DNA from: Gammaproteobacteria bacterium UBA6173
GTDB taxonomy: Bacteria > Pseudomonadota > Gammaproteobacteria > Pseudomonadales > Pseudohongiellaceae
Assembly: GCA_002422225.1 (NCBI GenBank)
Contig: DITX01000145.1
Location: 1 to 29,374, forward strand
Direction: 5' to 3'
DNA: 29,374 bases
Positions 9,128-16,869 of the stretch are shown here, piece by piece. Made by a program: the position numbers and the translations under genes. Position 1 is the stretch's first letter; each line of letters opens with the position of its first letter. The notes under the pieces were generated by a model that saw nothing but the letters and a program-made list of their open reading frames with translations, did no database searches and was not told the DNA's origin.

Positions 9128-9727
9128 ATGACAAAACTACTTGTGCTTTACCACTCCATGTACGGCCACATCGAAACCATGGCGGCGGCAGTAGCCGCCG
9201 GCGCTGCCAGTGTACCGGGCGTGCAGGTTACCATCAAACGCGTCCCGGAGACCATGCCAGCAGAGGTATTCAAAAATGCTGGCGGCAAGTCGGATCAGAG
9301 TGCTGAAGTCGCCACGCCGGAGGAACTCGGTGATTACGATGGCATCATTTTTGGCGTACCCACCCGTTTTGGCAACATGTCTGCTCAGATGCGAAGTTTT
9401 CTGGATCAAACCGGTGGTTTGTGGGCCAAGGGCACGCTGGCTGGCAAGGTAGCCAGTGTGTTTGCCTCTACTGGTGCGGGCGGCGGCCAGGAAATGACCA
9501 TTACCTCCACGTGGACTACGCTAGCGCATCATGGCATGACCATTGTTCCGCTTGGGTACACAACGCCTGAGATGTTTGATATCTCGACTGTTAGTGGTGG
9601 CACACCCTACGGCGCCACCACAATCGCGGGTAGCGACGGGTCACGGCAGCCGGATCAGCGTGAGTTGGCCATTGCCCGGCATCAGGGTAAGCGGGTTGCC
9701 GAGATTGCGTTGAAATTGTCAGCGTGA
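9128..9727 (+). CDS. wrbA: NAD(P)H:quinone oxidoreductase WrbA
   Basis: A 199-residue flavodoxin-like FMN protein that reduces quinones by two electrons and so limits redox cycling; cytoplasmic tetramer in the known family. The phosphate-binding loop is YHSMYGHIETMA (residues 8-19). FMN and substrate contacts are visible in GVPTRFGNMSAQMRSFLDQTGGLW (76-99) and STGAGGGQEMTITS (114-127). The C-terminal GGTPYGATTIAGSDGSRQPDQRELAIARHQGKR is diagnostic of WrbA. The start is ATG at 9128 with AGGAG upstream; an ATG 6 nt earlier runs straight into a stop. It is divergent from sppA and convergent with the transaldolase gene. Confidence 0.96.
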   Translation: MTKLLVLYHSMYGHIETMAAAVAAGAASVPGVQVTIKRVPETMPAEVFKNAGGKSDQSAEVATPEELGDYDGIIFGVPTRFGNMSAQMRSFLDQTGGLWAKGTLAGKVASVFASTGAGGGQEMTITSTWTTLAHHGMTIVPLGYTTPEMFDISTVSGGTPYGATTIAGSDGSRQPDQRELAIARHQGKRVAEIALKLSA

Positions 9728-9777
9728 TCTTTGACTGAATGTGTTTATAGGCGTGATGAGGCACTAGCAGACCAAGC

Positions 9778-9956
9778 AGCAGCGCACCCGCGTGGAGCAA
9801 GACCAATCAGGCCGCGCCTATCCTATGACAGGGTGCCCGAATAAGCGTGAGGACTGTCTGAGTTCGCAAGGCGCGCAGCGCCTGAGGACGAGTTCCGCAA
9901 CGCCGGGCGCCCTGCCAGAGGATGCGGCCGGTCTTGCTTCACGCGGGTGTGCTGCT
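9778..9956. repeat. 179-nt near-complete imperfect hairpin (large inverted repeat)
   Basis: The outer arms 9778-9804 and 9930-9956 pair over 27 positions: 25 Watson-Crick and two G.T(U) pairs when the plus strand folds. Next come GGCCGC/GCGGCC (9810-9815 with 9924-9929) after a 5-nt bulge, then 9820-9839 with 9904-9923 (17 of 20 paired plus one wobble). GGACTGTC (9851-9858) pairs with 9887-9896 through two single-base bulges, and the apex is AGGCGC-GCA-GCGCCT (9869-9883). It fills the gap between convergent wrbA and tal. It could be a MITE-like element, a structured RNA or a two-way terminator. No encoded protein is evident. Confidence 0.8.
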
Positions 9957-9997
9957 AAGCTCAACGGCAGTTTTGCTCGGCCTTTAAAAAAACAAAT

Positions 9998-10945
9998 TCA
10001 GATACGCTCGGCCAGCAATTTCCTGAGCGACAGATAATCAGCATGGAACTTACGTATCCCATCTGATAATTTGTCGCTGGCCATCGCGTCCTCATTCAGT
10101 TGCCAACGAAAATGCGCCTCTGGCAGGCTGATTCGTGCGTCGCCAGAAGGCTGTGCTGGATCAAGCTGACGGACCAGAGGCGACTGATCTTGCTCAAGCT
10201 GCGCCAACAGGGCCGGCGCAATCGTCAGCCGATCACATCCAGCCAATGCTTCAATTTCACCAAGATTGCGGAAACTGGCCCCCATCACCACGGTTTGATA
10301 ACCATGCGTTTTGTAATAGCGATAAATTCGCTGCACCGATAACACACCCGGATCATCAGCGGCAGTGTAATCCTTGCCCGTGCTGGCTTTGTACCAGTCC
10401 AGAATCCGCCCCACAAAAGGCGAAATCAGAAACACGCCCGCTTCAGCACTCGCCACGGCCTGATTAAAACCAAACAACAACGTCAGGTTGCATTTGATAC
10501 CCTCGCGCTCGAGCTTCCGTGCAGCCTGTATGCCCTCCCAGGTCGCAGCAATCTTGACCAGAATACGCGTGGTATCCACACCCGCCTGCGAGTAAAGCTC
10601 TAACAGACGATAGGCTTTGCGCACCGTCCCTTCAGTGTCAAACGACAGACAGGCATCTGCTTCAGTAGACACATAACCCGGCACAATCTGTGTAATGCGC
10701 TCTCCAAAATTGACCGCCAGTTTATCGAGTGCGGCATCCAGTTTTGCGTCGTTGCTGCCACCATTGCGTTGCCCGAAACTGATCGCGTCGTCTACCAACG
10801 CAGCATACTGCGGCTGGCGCGCGGCATTCAGGATCAGCGAAGGATTGGTGGTAGCATCCTGCGGTGTAAACCGGCTGATGGCATCCACGTCACCCGTATC
10901 AGCCACCACCGTTGTCATTTGTTTGAGCGCTTGCAGCTTGTTCAT
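9998..10945 (-). CDS. tal: Transaldolase
   Basis: A 315-residue transaldolase of the TalB type, cytoplasmic, acting in the non-oxidative pentose phosphate pathway (transfer of a dihydroxyacetone unit between sedoheptulose 7-phosphate and glyceraldehyde 3-phosphate). The start chosen is MNKLQALKQMT at 10945, preceded by AGGA with 7 nt spacing; an in-frame start 10 codons upstream has no better site. The N-terminal signature DATTNPSLIL (residues 30-39) carries the conserved catalytic-site motif. The Schiff-base Lys is K131 in ILVKIAATWEGI. The phosphate-binding region SPFVGRILDWYKASTGKDY is intact. Length and motifs match E. coli TalB. Confidence 0.96.
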   Translation of the reverse strand: MNKLQALKQMTTVVADTGDVDAISRFTPQDATTNPSLILNAARQPQYAALVDDAISFGQRNGGSNDAKLDAALDKLAVNFGERITQIVPGYVSTEADACLSFDTEGTVRKAYRLLELYSQAGVDTTRILVKIAATWEGIQAARKLEREGIKCNLTLLFGFNQAVASAEAGVFLISPFVGRILDWYKASTGKDYTAADDPGVLSVQRIYRYYKTHGYQTVVMGASFRNLGEIEALAGCDRLTIAPALLAQLEQDQSPLVRQLDPAQPSGDARISLPEAHFRWQLNEDAMASDKLSDGIRKFHADYLSLRKLLAERI

Positions 10946-11034
10946 GTCAGTTCCTGGGGCAATCTCACTATTCACGTCGAATATGGTGCAAGCAGGTACT
11001 GCCCGTCAATGGGCCAGGCAAAGAGCCACGTTGC

Positions 11035-11054
11035 GCAGATTGTTATAAATCTGC
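11035..11054. promoter_or_regulatory. Operator-like inverted repeat between tal and the 11104 gene
   Basis: A perfect 7-bp inverted repeat GCAGATT-gttata-AATCTGC lies in the divergent intergenic region, about 90 bp upstream of tal and 50 bp upstream of the next gene. The centre contains TATAAA. It looks like a dimeric regulator site; the regulator is not identified. Confidence 0.4.
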
Positions 11055-11103
11055 AACAAACTTGTCATACGCTGACAAGGTAGATGTCATCGGGTTGGTT
11101 CTT

Positions 11104-11937
11104 ATGCGCTTGGCAGTGCTTTCAGGGGCAGGCGTTGTGTGCCTGCTGATTCTGTTTATTGTTTCGCGACATTCAAGTTCTGAGTTAGAGCTTGGACACT
11201 ATTATCAGCACTTTTGCGATACTCCCGGCAGCAACATGCCAGCTGCCCAGCCTTCAAATAGCAAGAGGCTTCGTTTATTGCTTGTCACGCCCGCAATGGC
11301 TTCTGACATCGCAACTCTGTTGTGTGACCGCGCATCGGTGCGCGAACAGTTCTCAGGTGTTGAAGTTTCATGGCGCCCCAGAATGGAGTTGAGCGCAAAC
11401 GACCTGGTGAATGAAAATTATGATGTCATCTGGAATCGTGAGCACTTTCTCACAGGCTTACTGCCTGATTTGCATGATTATTACGACACCTTGTTGCACT
11501 ACGACAACTATGCGGTGTTCTGGCTGAGTCTGCAAAGCACACCTGTCATGACCGCCGAGTATTTCCGTGGCAGACGCATTGGTCTTCTCAGCGATGTCAG
11601 CAGTCATACCCACCATTTATTGCCGCTTCGCTCTCTGAAGGCAGTCAACGCCCACCAGGGTGACTTTGACCCGGTCTTTTTTGATGACACCAGTGCATTG
11701 TATGACAGCTTTTATCGGGGCGAGATCGATCTGATGACGGGAGGACTGAGTTTTGCCAGTGAAGACCAGCCTGTCTACCGAACCCTGCTGGATAACTCAG
11801 CAACAGCTGCGACCTTTTTTATCCGCAAAGAATTGCATCGGCCTCAATTGCGCTGCGACATCATTGATGCCCTAGAACTGCTCGCTCCCCTTTGGCAAGG
11901 AATAGAAAGCCATCCGCATGGGAGCGAAGCTTGTTAA
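11104..11937 (+). CDS. Membrane-anchored periplasmic-binding-protein-like protein
   Basis: About 277 residues if translated from ATG 11104 (a GGG lies 9 nt upstream); in-frame TTG starts at 11062 and 11095 are possible. One N-terminal TM or uncleaved signal (VLSGAGVVCLLILFIVS) is followed by a periplasmic domain. The pattern YFRGRRIGLLSDVSSHTHHLLPLRSLKAV...FFDDTSALYDSFYRGEIDLMTGG resembles lobe 2 of type-2 solute-binding proteins (PhnD-like), where a ligand-closing loop precedes 'alpha-G-x-I-D'. No ABC transporter genes are nearby, so a sensing role is more likely than transport. The stop overlaps the start of the next gene (TAATG), so the two proteins are probably made together and may form a complex. 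Confidence 0.6.
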   Translation: MRLAVLSGAGVVCLLILFIVSRHSSSELELGHYYQHFCDTPGSNMPAAQPSNSKRLRLLLVTPAMASDIATLLCDRASVREQFSGVEVSWRPRMELSANDLVNENYDVIWNREHFLTGLLPDLHDYYDTLLHYDNYAVFWLSLQSTPVMTAEYFRGRRIGLLSDVSSHTHHLLPLRSLKAVNAHQGDFDPVFFDDTSALYDSFYRGEIDLMTGGLSFASEDQPVYRTLLDNSATAATFFIRKELHRPQLRCDIIDALELLAPLWQGIESHPHGSEAC

Positions 11938-13043
11938 TGTCCTCTCGAAAAATGCTGTGCATGGCAACCGGCGTCCTGGCGATCACTTTAATAGCGTCGG
12001 TGCTGAGTGTATTGATTGCGATGACAAGCGCTCGACTCGATATTCAAGCGCAATTGGCAGATCAACTCCCAGAACGTCTATCTGAAGCCATGAGATACAG
12101 CTTTGCTGATCGCGAGGTGTTTGCTCATGTCAATCAGCAGATAAGCGAAGACCTCGCACAGGTGCGAATAAAAGGTCTACTGCCTGTGCTCGAAAGTTGC
12201 CAGATCAGGCTCATCCGACTGACTCAACATGCCCCGGAAAACCATGCTCTGTCAGCTGACACTGGCAATATTGCCGTGAATTGGAGTAGAGGTCGTGGCA
12301 TCGATCAGGCTGAGTTCGCACTGGATTGCCAGATCAATTTTCCAGCATTGATCGGCAGCCATGTTGCGATCGCTCTGATGCTAATGGGTATATGGTGCCT
12401 GTTGCCAGCACCGCTTGGGACAGACCAGAAAAGACTGAGCGATGTTTTGCTGGATCACGGTATACCAGCACCTGCCGTACAGCAGATTCTGCAGAAAACC
12501 ACCCCGGAGCAGCTACAGCATTTGATCGAGGACCCGTGGTTTATATTGGCGATGCGCAAGTTTGCCAACGCCGAAATCAATCTGGATTCCGCATTTGTTA
12601 TCACCGCGTCAGCGCCCACTGTGTCTTTTTTCCACTCGGCACATCAGGTTGTCATTCATGGCATTACCATCATCTTGCCCAAAACACCTTATTTCTACTT
12701 TGCCTGGTATGCACTGCAGCGGCGGCAGAACACTCACGAAGGCTGGATATTAAATCCGGCAGTCGACCGGCCTGACCGCCGCCTAGCCACCACACTGATC
12801 AACTTGATGGAGCGATTTGGCGGACATCAAAAGGCGATCAATGATCTTAAGGAACATGGCTTGCGCAGCAAAATCCTTGATCAGAATCGAAACAAGATAA
12901 AAGAAGAGCTGGTGGCTGCACTGGGGGATGAACTTGCGGCCGGGTTCTTGTTTGAAACAGAACGCGATTCACGCAGCAGTCGCTATCGTTACCGCTTGTG
13001 CTGCCCACCGTCCAATATTCTTTTAGACACGCCAACCATCTGA
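11937..13043 (+). CDS. Two-TM protein with C-terminal winged-helix-like domain, putative membrane regulator
   Basis: 368 residues from ATG 11937, which overlaps the upstream stop; GGAG lies about 11 nt before it. TM1 (residues 7-29), a periplasmic domain of about 105 residues (two Cys, at 88 and 131), TM2 (136-158), then about 210 cytoplasmic residues. Residues 235-355 follow the order of an OmpR/ToxR-type winged helix: a beta strand with a G (HQVVIHGITIILPKTPYFYFAWYAL), a middle helical region, then LVAALGDELAAGFLFETERDSRSSRYRYRL, which resembles the wing ending 'GYRL'. No receiver or kinase domain is present. I infer a one-component membrane sensor working with the upstream binding protein. 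The domain call rests on pattern only. Confidence 0.55.
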   Translation: MSSRKMLCMATGVLAITLIASVLSVLIAMTSARLDIQAQLADQLPERLSEAMRYSFADREVFAHVNQQISEDLAQVRIKGLLPVLESCQIRLIRLTQHAPENHALSADTGNIAVNWSRGRGIDQAEFALDCQINFPALIGSHVAIALMLMGIWCLLPAPLGTDQKRLSDVLLDHGIPAPAVQQILQKTTPEQLQHLIEDPWFILAMRKFANAEINLDSAFVITASAPTVSFFHSAHQVVIHGITIILPKTPYFYFAWYALQRRQNTHEGWILNPAVDRPDRRLATTLINLMERFGGHQKAINDLKEHGLRSKILDQNRNKIKEELVAALGDELAAGFLFETERDSRSSRYRYRLCCPPSNILLDTPTI

Positions 13044-13189
13044 AAAATAGACATTTAATGTTTTAAAGATATCTCATTTCCGGCATAAGGCTTTTTTTCA
13101 TCCAATCGTCATATTTCCGCGCCAGCATGCCAGCGAGTTCGATGATTCAACCATCGACACGATCTTTTGCAGACATCGGAGCATTCAAT

Positions 13190-15736
13190 ATGAACACCCC
13201 CATTTACTCGCCAGGCGCACCTAGCCAGTTCAACCGCCGTCACTTGCTGCTGGCAACAGCCATTGCAACCATGGTCAGTGCGCCGGTTTTTGCGCAGCAA
13301 ACGACTGCTCCGGAAATCACCGAAGTGGTCACAATTAGCACACCCATTCGAGATAGCCAGAAAGCTGCCATTGAAGCCAAACGCAATGCCGATAACTACT
13401 TGGACATTGTTTCCGCCGACACCATCGGTCGCTTTCCTGATCAAAATCTGGCGGACTCCTTGGGCAGGATGCCTGGGCTGGCGATCGAGCGCGATCAGGG
13501 GCAAGCGCGGTATATCAACTTCCGCGGCGCCCCTTTCCGCTACACTGCACTGGCTATTGATGGCCTGAGTATCCCCGGCGCAGAAAATGGCCGTGTTCCC
13601 CGCTTTGATGCATTCCCCGCTGTCATCACGCGCCGCATTGAGGCAAACAAAGCGATTACGCCGGGCATGCCCGGCGAAGCGGTTTCCGGTTACATCAACA
13701 TTGAATCGTTTAATCCCTTCGATACCAAAGGCTTCTCGATGTCCTCAGATCTTGGTTTCGGACAGCAGGATCTTGGCAACGGTGATGTGGAACGTTACTC
13801 CTTACGAACTTCATGGTCCGACGAGAACTTTGGCATTTCCGTGTTCGGTTCACACAACAGTCGAGAGCAGGTAACTGACAATCGTGAATATGATATGGAG
13901 ATCAATCCGGCCAGCAACCAAGTTCAACTGAACACGGTCGACTTTCGCAGCTACAACGTGGCCCGCGAAGACAATGCCTGGGGAGCACGCCTAGAGTATC
14001 GACCGAGCGACAGCATGAACCGCTACTTTTTCTCCAGCCTGTACAGCGAATTTATTGATGATGAAGAGCGCAATCAATACGTTATCGAATTCCGATCGGG
14101 TGCCAATGCCATCCGCCAGCCACAAATTCTGGGCACTGACGGCTACCAGTCACTGGTACTGACACGACGACTGCTGCAGGACGGTGAATACAGCAACTCC
14201 GCACTGACCAATACCCTAGGCGCTGATTTGACTCTGGCTGATTGGTTTGTTGAAGCGCGATTTAATCATACAACCACGGAAAACAACTCGTTTCTGCCAA
14301 TACCCTTAAGCGCCGGTGGGCAGGCTGCAGCGAGCTTTGATATCAGAGATCTGGAAAACCCAATTGTGAACATATTCTCGCCGTTCACGCGCACACCCAT
14401 GGATATCAATGCCATTAATTATGCCGCCAACCTCGCGATTGTGGTGGACTCCAGTCTGGACATCGATGCCAATAAGTTAAAACTCGATGCGGAGCGCAAC
14501 ATTCAATTGATGGGGCGTAATTCCGTGCTCAGACTGGGCGTTGAGCACGATAGCCGCGAAGGCAAGGGCGTTGGCACGGCACTGGCACAGACCAGTTTCC
14601 CGTCCGCTATCAACATTGCTGCGTTTGACACCAGCCAGCCTTGGGAAACTGACTTTACCAACAGCATTGGTGGCACCATCTATGACAATAAAGCACTCCG
14701 CACCGCATGGTCGAGCGCAGTTGGCGGACTCAGTGTCGCCGCCCCACAAGATCAACTGATCCGCATTGATGAAACCATCAGTGCGGCCTATGGCATGGCC
14801 ACCACTGACTATGATTGGGGCAACATGGTTCTGGGCGCCCGCCTTGAGCGCACCGACTATAAAAGTGAGGGACCGTCTTCAAACTACAGCGATACCATCA
14901 ATCATGTCCTTCCCAGTGCGCACATCAATATCAATTTGCGCGAAGACGTAAAACTGCGTATCGCCGCAACCAGCGCCATCAGTCGCCCCACCTACAATGA
15001 GTGGCGGGCATCCGCTTCAATCAATCCAATTGATCAAGCTGTGACCGGCGGCAATCCGAGTCTGAAGCCTGAAGAATCTTTTGGCCTGGATGCATCACTG
15101 GAATGGTACCTCGGTGATGCAAGCTTGTTATCCGCAGGCGCTTTCCACCGTGACATCGACAACATCATTTACGCGGACAGCTCGACCATCGATGGTGGCA
15201 TGTATTTGCCCAGTGCGGCGGGCGAACGCTGGAGCTACACCGGCTTTATAAATGGCAAGAGTGGGTCACTGAGCGGGTTTGAATTTAACCTGATTGCACA
15301 GTTGTCGGACATTATGCCTGGCACATTGGATGGTCTCGGTTTTAATGCCAACGTGACTTTGCTGGACAGCGAATTCACCACAATCGGTGGCAATAAATTC
15401 AGTCTTCCCGGCACATCAGATGTGATTTACAACACCTCCGTGTACTACGAAACCGAACGCTTGTCTGTCCGGCTGAACTATCAGTTCCGGGACGACTGGT
15501 TGTCAACCACTGAAAACGACAGCATGGCTGAGTACTGGGCAGCTCAGAAGCGTCTGGACCTGTCTGCCAAATACGATCTGCCATGGCAAATGATGGGCGC
15601 CGACCTGTCACTCTATTTCAACGCCAACAACCTGAATGATGCGGTCGATGTGCGTTACTCCGGCACCAGTCGCACACCCAATCAGGTAGAGCGCTACGGC
15701 CGCTACTACATGACCGGCATCCGTGCCAATTTTTAA
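13190..15736 (+). CDS. TonB-dependent outer-membrane receptor
   Basis: 848 residues from ATG 13190 (GGAG 8 nt upstream); an upstream in-frame ATG at 13127 adds a stretch that would hide the signal peptide. The signal peptide FNRRHLLLATAIATMVSAPVFAQQ is followed by a possible TonB box (ITEVVTIS) and a plug domain: FPDQNLADSLGRMPGLAIERDQGQARYINFRGAPFRYTALAIDGLSIPG (about 85-135). A 22-stranded barrel region ends in the terminal Phe of RYYMTGIRANF. The sequence style (SADTIGRFPDQNLADSL; ALAIDGLSIPGAE) is that of the TIGR01782-type receptors used for carbohydrates and other organic compounds, not of siderophore receptors. The ligand is unknown. It lies between the putative sensor pair and two exported hydrolases. 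Confidence 0.93.
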   Translation: MNTPIYSPGAPSQFNRRHLLLATAIATMVSAPVFAQQTTAPEITEVVTISTPIRDSQKAAIEAKRNADNYLDIVSADTIGRFPDQNLADSLGRMPGLAIERDQGQARYINFRGAPFRYTALAIDGLSIPGAENGRVPRFDAFPAVITRRIEANKAITPGMPGEAVSGYINIESFNPFDTKGFSMSSDLGFGQQDLGNGDVERYSLRTSWSDENFGISVFGSHNSREQVTDNREYDMEINPASNQVQLNTVDFRSYNVAREDNAWGARLEYRPSDSMNRYFFSSLYSEFIDDEERNQYVIEFRSGANAIRQPQILGTDGYQSLVLTRRLLQDGEYSNSALTNTLGADLTLADWFVEARFNHTTTENNSFLPIPLSAGGQAAASFDIRDLENPIVNIFSPFTRTPMDINAINYAANLAIVVDSSLDIDANKLKLDAERNIQLMGRNSVLRLGVEHDSREGKGVGTALAQTSFPSAINIAAFDTSQPWETDFTNSIGGTIYDNKALRTAWSSAVGGLSVAAPQDQLIRIDETISAAYGMATTDYDWGNMVLGARLERTDYKSEGPSSNYSDTINHVLPSAHININLREDVKLRIAATSAISRPTYNEWRASASINPIDQAVTGGNPSLKPEESFGLDASLEWYLGDASLLSAGAFHRDIDNIIYADSSTIDGGMYLPSAAGERWSYTGFINGKSGSLSGFEFNLIAQLSDIMPGTLDGLGFNANVTLLDSEFTTIGGNKFSLPGTSDVIYNTSVYYETERLSVRLNYQFRDDWLSTTENDSMAEYWAAQKRLDLSAKYDLPWQMMGADLSLYFNANNLNDAVDVRYSGTSRTPNQVERYGRYYMTGIRANF

Positions 15737-15783
15737 CCATGTGTTGAAGATCAACCACTCAATTTTTTATGGATTTGACCATC

Positions 15784-16689
15784 ATGATCAGACAGACCGG
15801 CAGTTTTTTAGTGCACACTCTTGCAGCGTGCTCTCTTGTATTAATGATGTACATCAGCCCCGGCATTCATGCTGCGAGCACAAACGAGCTTGAACTGATA
15901 GAACGGCATTTGATTCCCCTGGAGGGCGGGCGTAATTTCCGCGATCTGGGTGGATACCAGACCATGGATGGCCGCACAATCAAATCCGGCAAACTGTTCC
16001 GCTCAGGTGTCCTGCATCACATGACAGATGCGGACTACAACAAAATAGCAGCGCTCGGTATCAAGACAGTGGTGGACTTTCGGGCCAATGAGGAGCGTGA
16101 AAGCGAACCGACGCTGTGGGGTGCCGGTGACGTCAATATGATGACCTGGGATTACAGCATGGATTTTGGTCAGGACAAAAACATCCTTGCCGAATTTGCC
16201 AATCCGGCACTCGATGCAGCGGGTGCTGAGGCGTTGATGGCACAAATGTATCGGGGTATGGCAGAAGAACAGAAACCGCATTATGCCGGGATGTTTGCAA
16301 GGCTGAGCGCATCGGATGCCCCCCTGCTGTTCCATTGTACTGCTGGCAAAGATCGCACAGGCATTGCAGCCGCGTTGTTGCTGACCACACTGGGTGTCGA
16401 TCGCGAAACGGTCATTCAGGACTACGTATTGAGTGAAGTCATCAGCAGTTTGCCTGAGTACCAGAATGCAGCGCCGACACTCAGTGATGACATGGACAGC
16501 AGCTACGCGCTCCTGGCATCCATACCGCCAGCCGCACTTGATGCACTGATGGGTACACGTCGTGTCTATATCGAGTCGGCCTTTGACGAGATGACTAAAC
16601 AGTATGGCTCTGTGGATGCATACATACGCAGTGAACTGGGCATGGATGAGGCAAAAGTCGCGCGATTGAAGTCACACTTCCTCGAGTAA
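15784..16689 (+). CDS. Exported tyrosine-phosphatase-fold enzyme (Y_phosphatase3 / LipA-like)
   Basis: 301 residues from ATG 15784 (GGA 9 nt upstream); ATG 15769 is the alternative. A signal peptide lies at residues 5-30 (SFLVHTLAACSLVLMMYISPGIHA). The family marker NFRDLGGY is at 51-58, and the P-loop HCTAGKDRTG at 184-193 with catalytic Cys and Arg. An acid-loop candidate is DYSMDFG (about 123-129). These secreted enzymes act on phosphotyrosine, phosphoinositides or other phosphomonoesters. Only about 47 bp separate it from the receptor gene, so it is in the same transcription unit, which supports a role in processing an imported or surface substrate. The substrate is not determined. Confidence 0.85.
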   Translation: MIRQTGSFLVHTLAACSLVLMMYISPGIHAASTNELELIERHLIPLEGGRNFRDLGGYQTMDGRTIKSGKLFRSGVLHHMTDADYNKIAALGIKTVVDFRANEERESEPTLWGAGDVNMMTWDYSMDFGQDKNILAEFANPALDAAGAEALMAQMYRGMAEEQKPHYAGMFARLSASDAPLLFHCTAGKDRTGIAAALLLTTLGVDRETVIQDYVLSEVISSLPEYQNAAPTLSDDMDSSYALLASIPPAALDALMGTRRVYIESAFDEMTKQYGSVDAYIRSELGMDEAKVARLKSHFLE

Positions 16690-16731
16690 CTCAGGGCAGT
16701 AGTCAACTCACCTGTTTATCGTTTAAAAACG

Positions 16732-16766
16732 ACGGGCAACGCTGATGCAGCTTGCCCGTTTTTTTT
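16732..16766 (+). terminator. Rho-independent terminator after the phosphatase gene
   Basis: Stem ACGGGCAA / TTGCCCGT (16732-16739 with 16752-16759), a 12-nt loop, then eight T. This closes the receptor-phosphatase transcription unit, so the hydrolase gene downstream needs its own promoter or read-through. Confidence 0.88.
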
Positions 16767-16869
16767 GCAGCGCGCCGCCATGATGTTTAATGTCAGTTTT
16801 CTCTTTTATCTGGAAATCTCAGGCAAACCTGATGTACCGTTGCCTTCAGCCATACATGTGGACTTACCT

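Noticed and set aside
9778..9956. Integron attC site
   Set aside because: The hairpin shape is suggestive and GCTCAAC at 9958-9964 fits RYYYAAC, but no matching GTTRRRY lies at the other end in the needed orientation and no cassette gene or intI is near.
9792..10037. 81-codon plus-strand open frame within the long hairpin
   Set aside because: The frame follows the palindromic GC-rich stem, has no ribosome-binding site, has low-complexity composition and runs into the transaldolase gene on the other strand.
16765..16869. Extended N-terminus of the alpha/beta hydrolase
   Set aside because: It would begin in the terminator tail and put 35 residues before a clear signal peptide; ATG 16870 is the sensible start.
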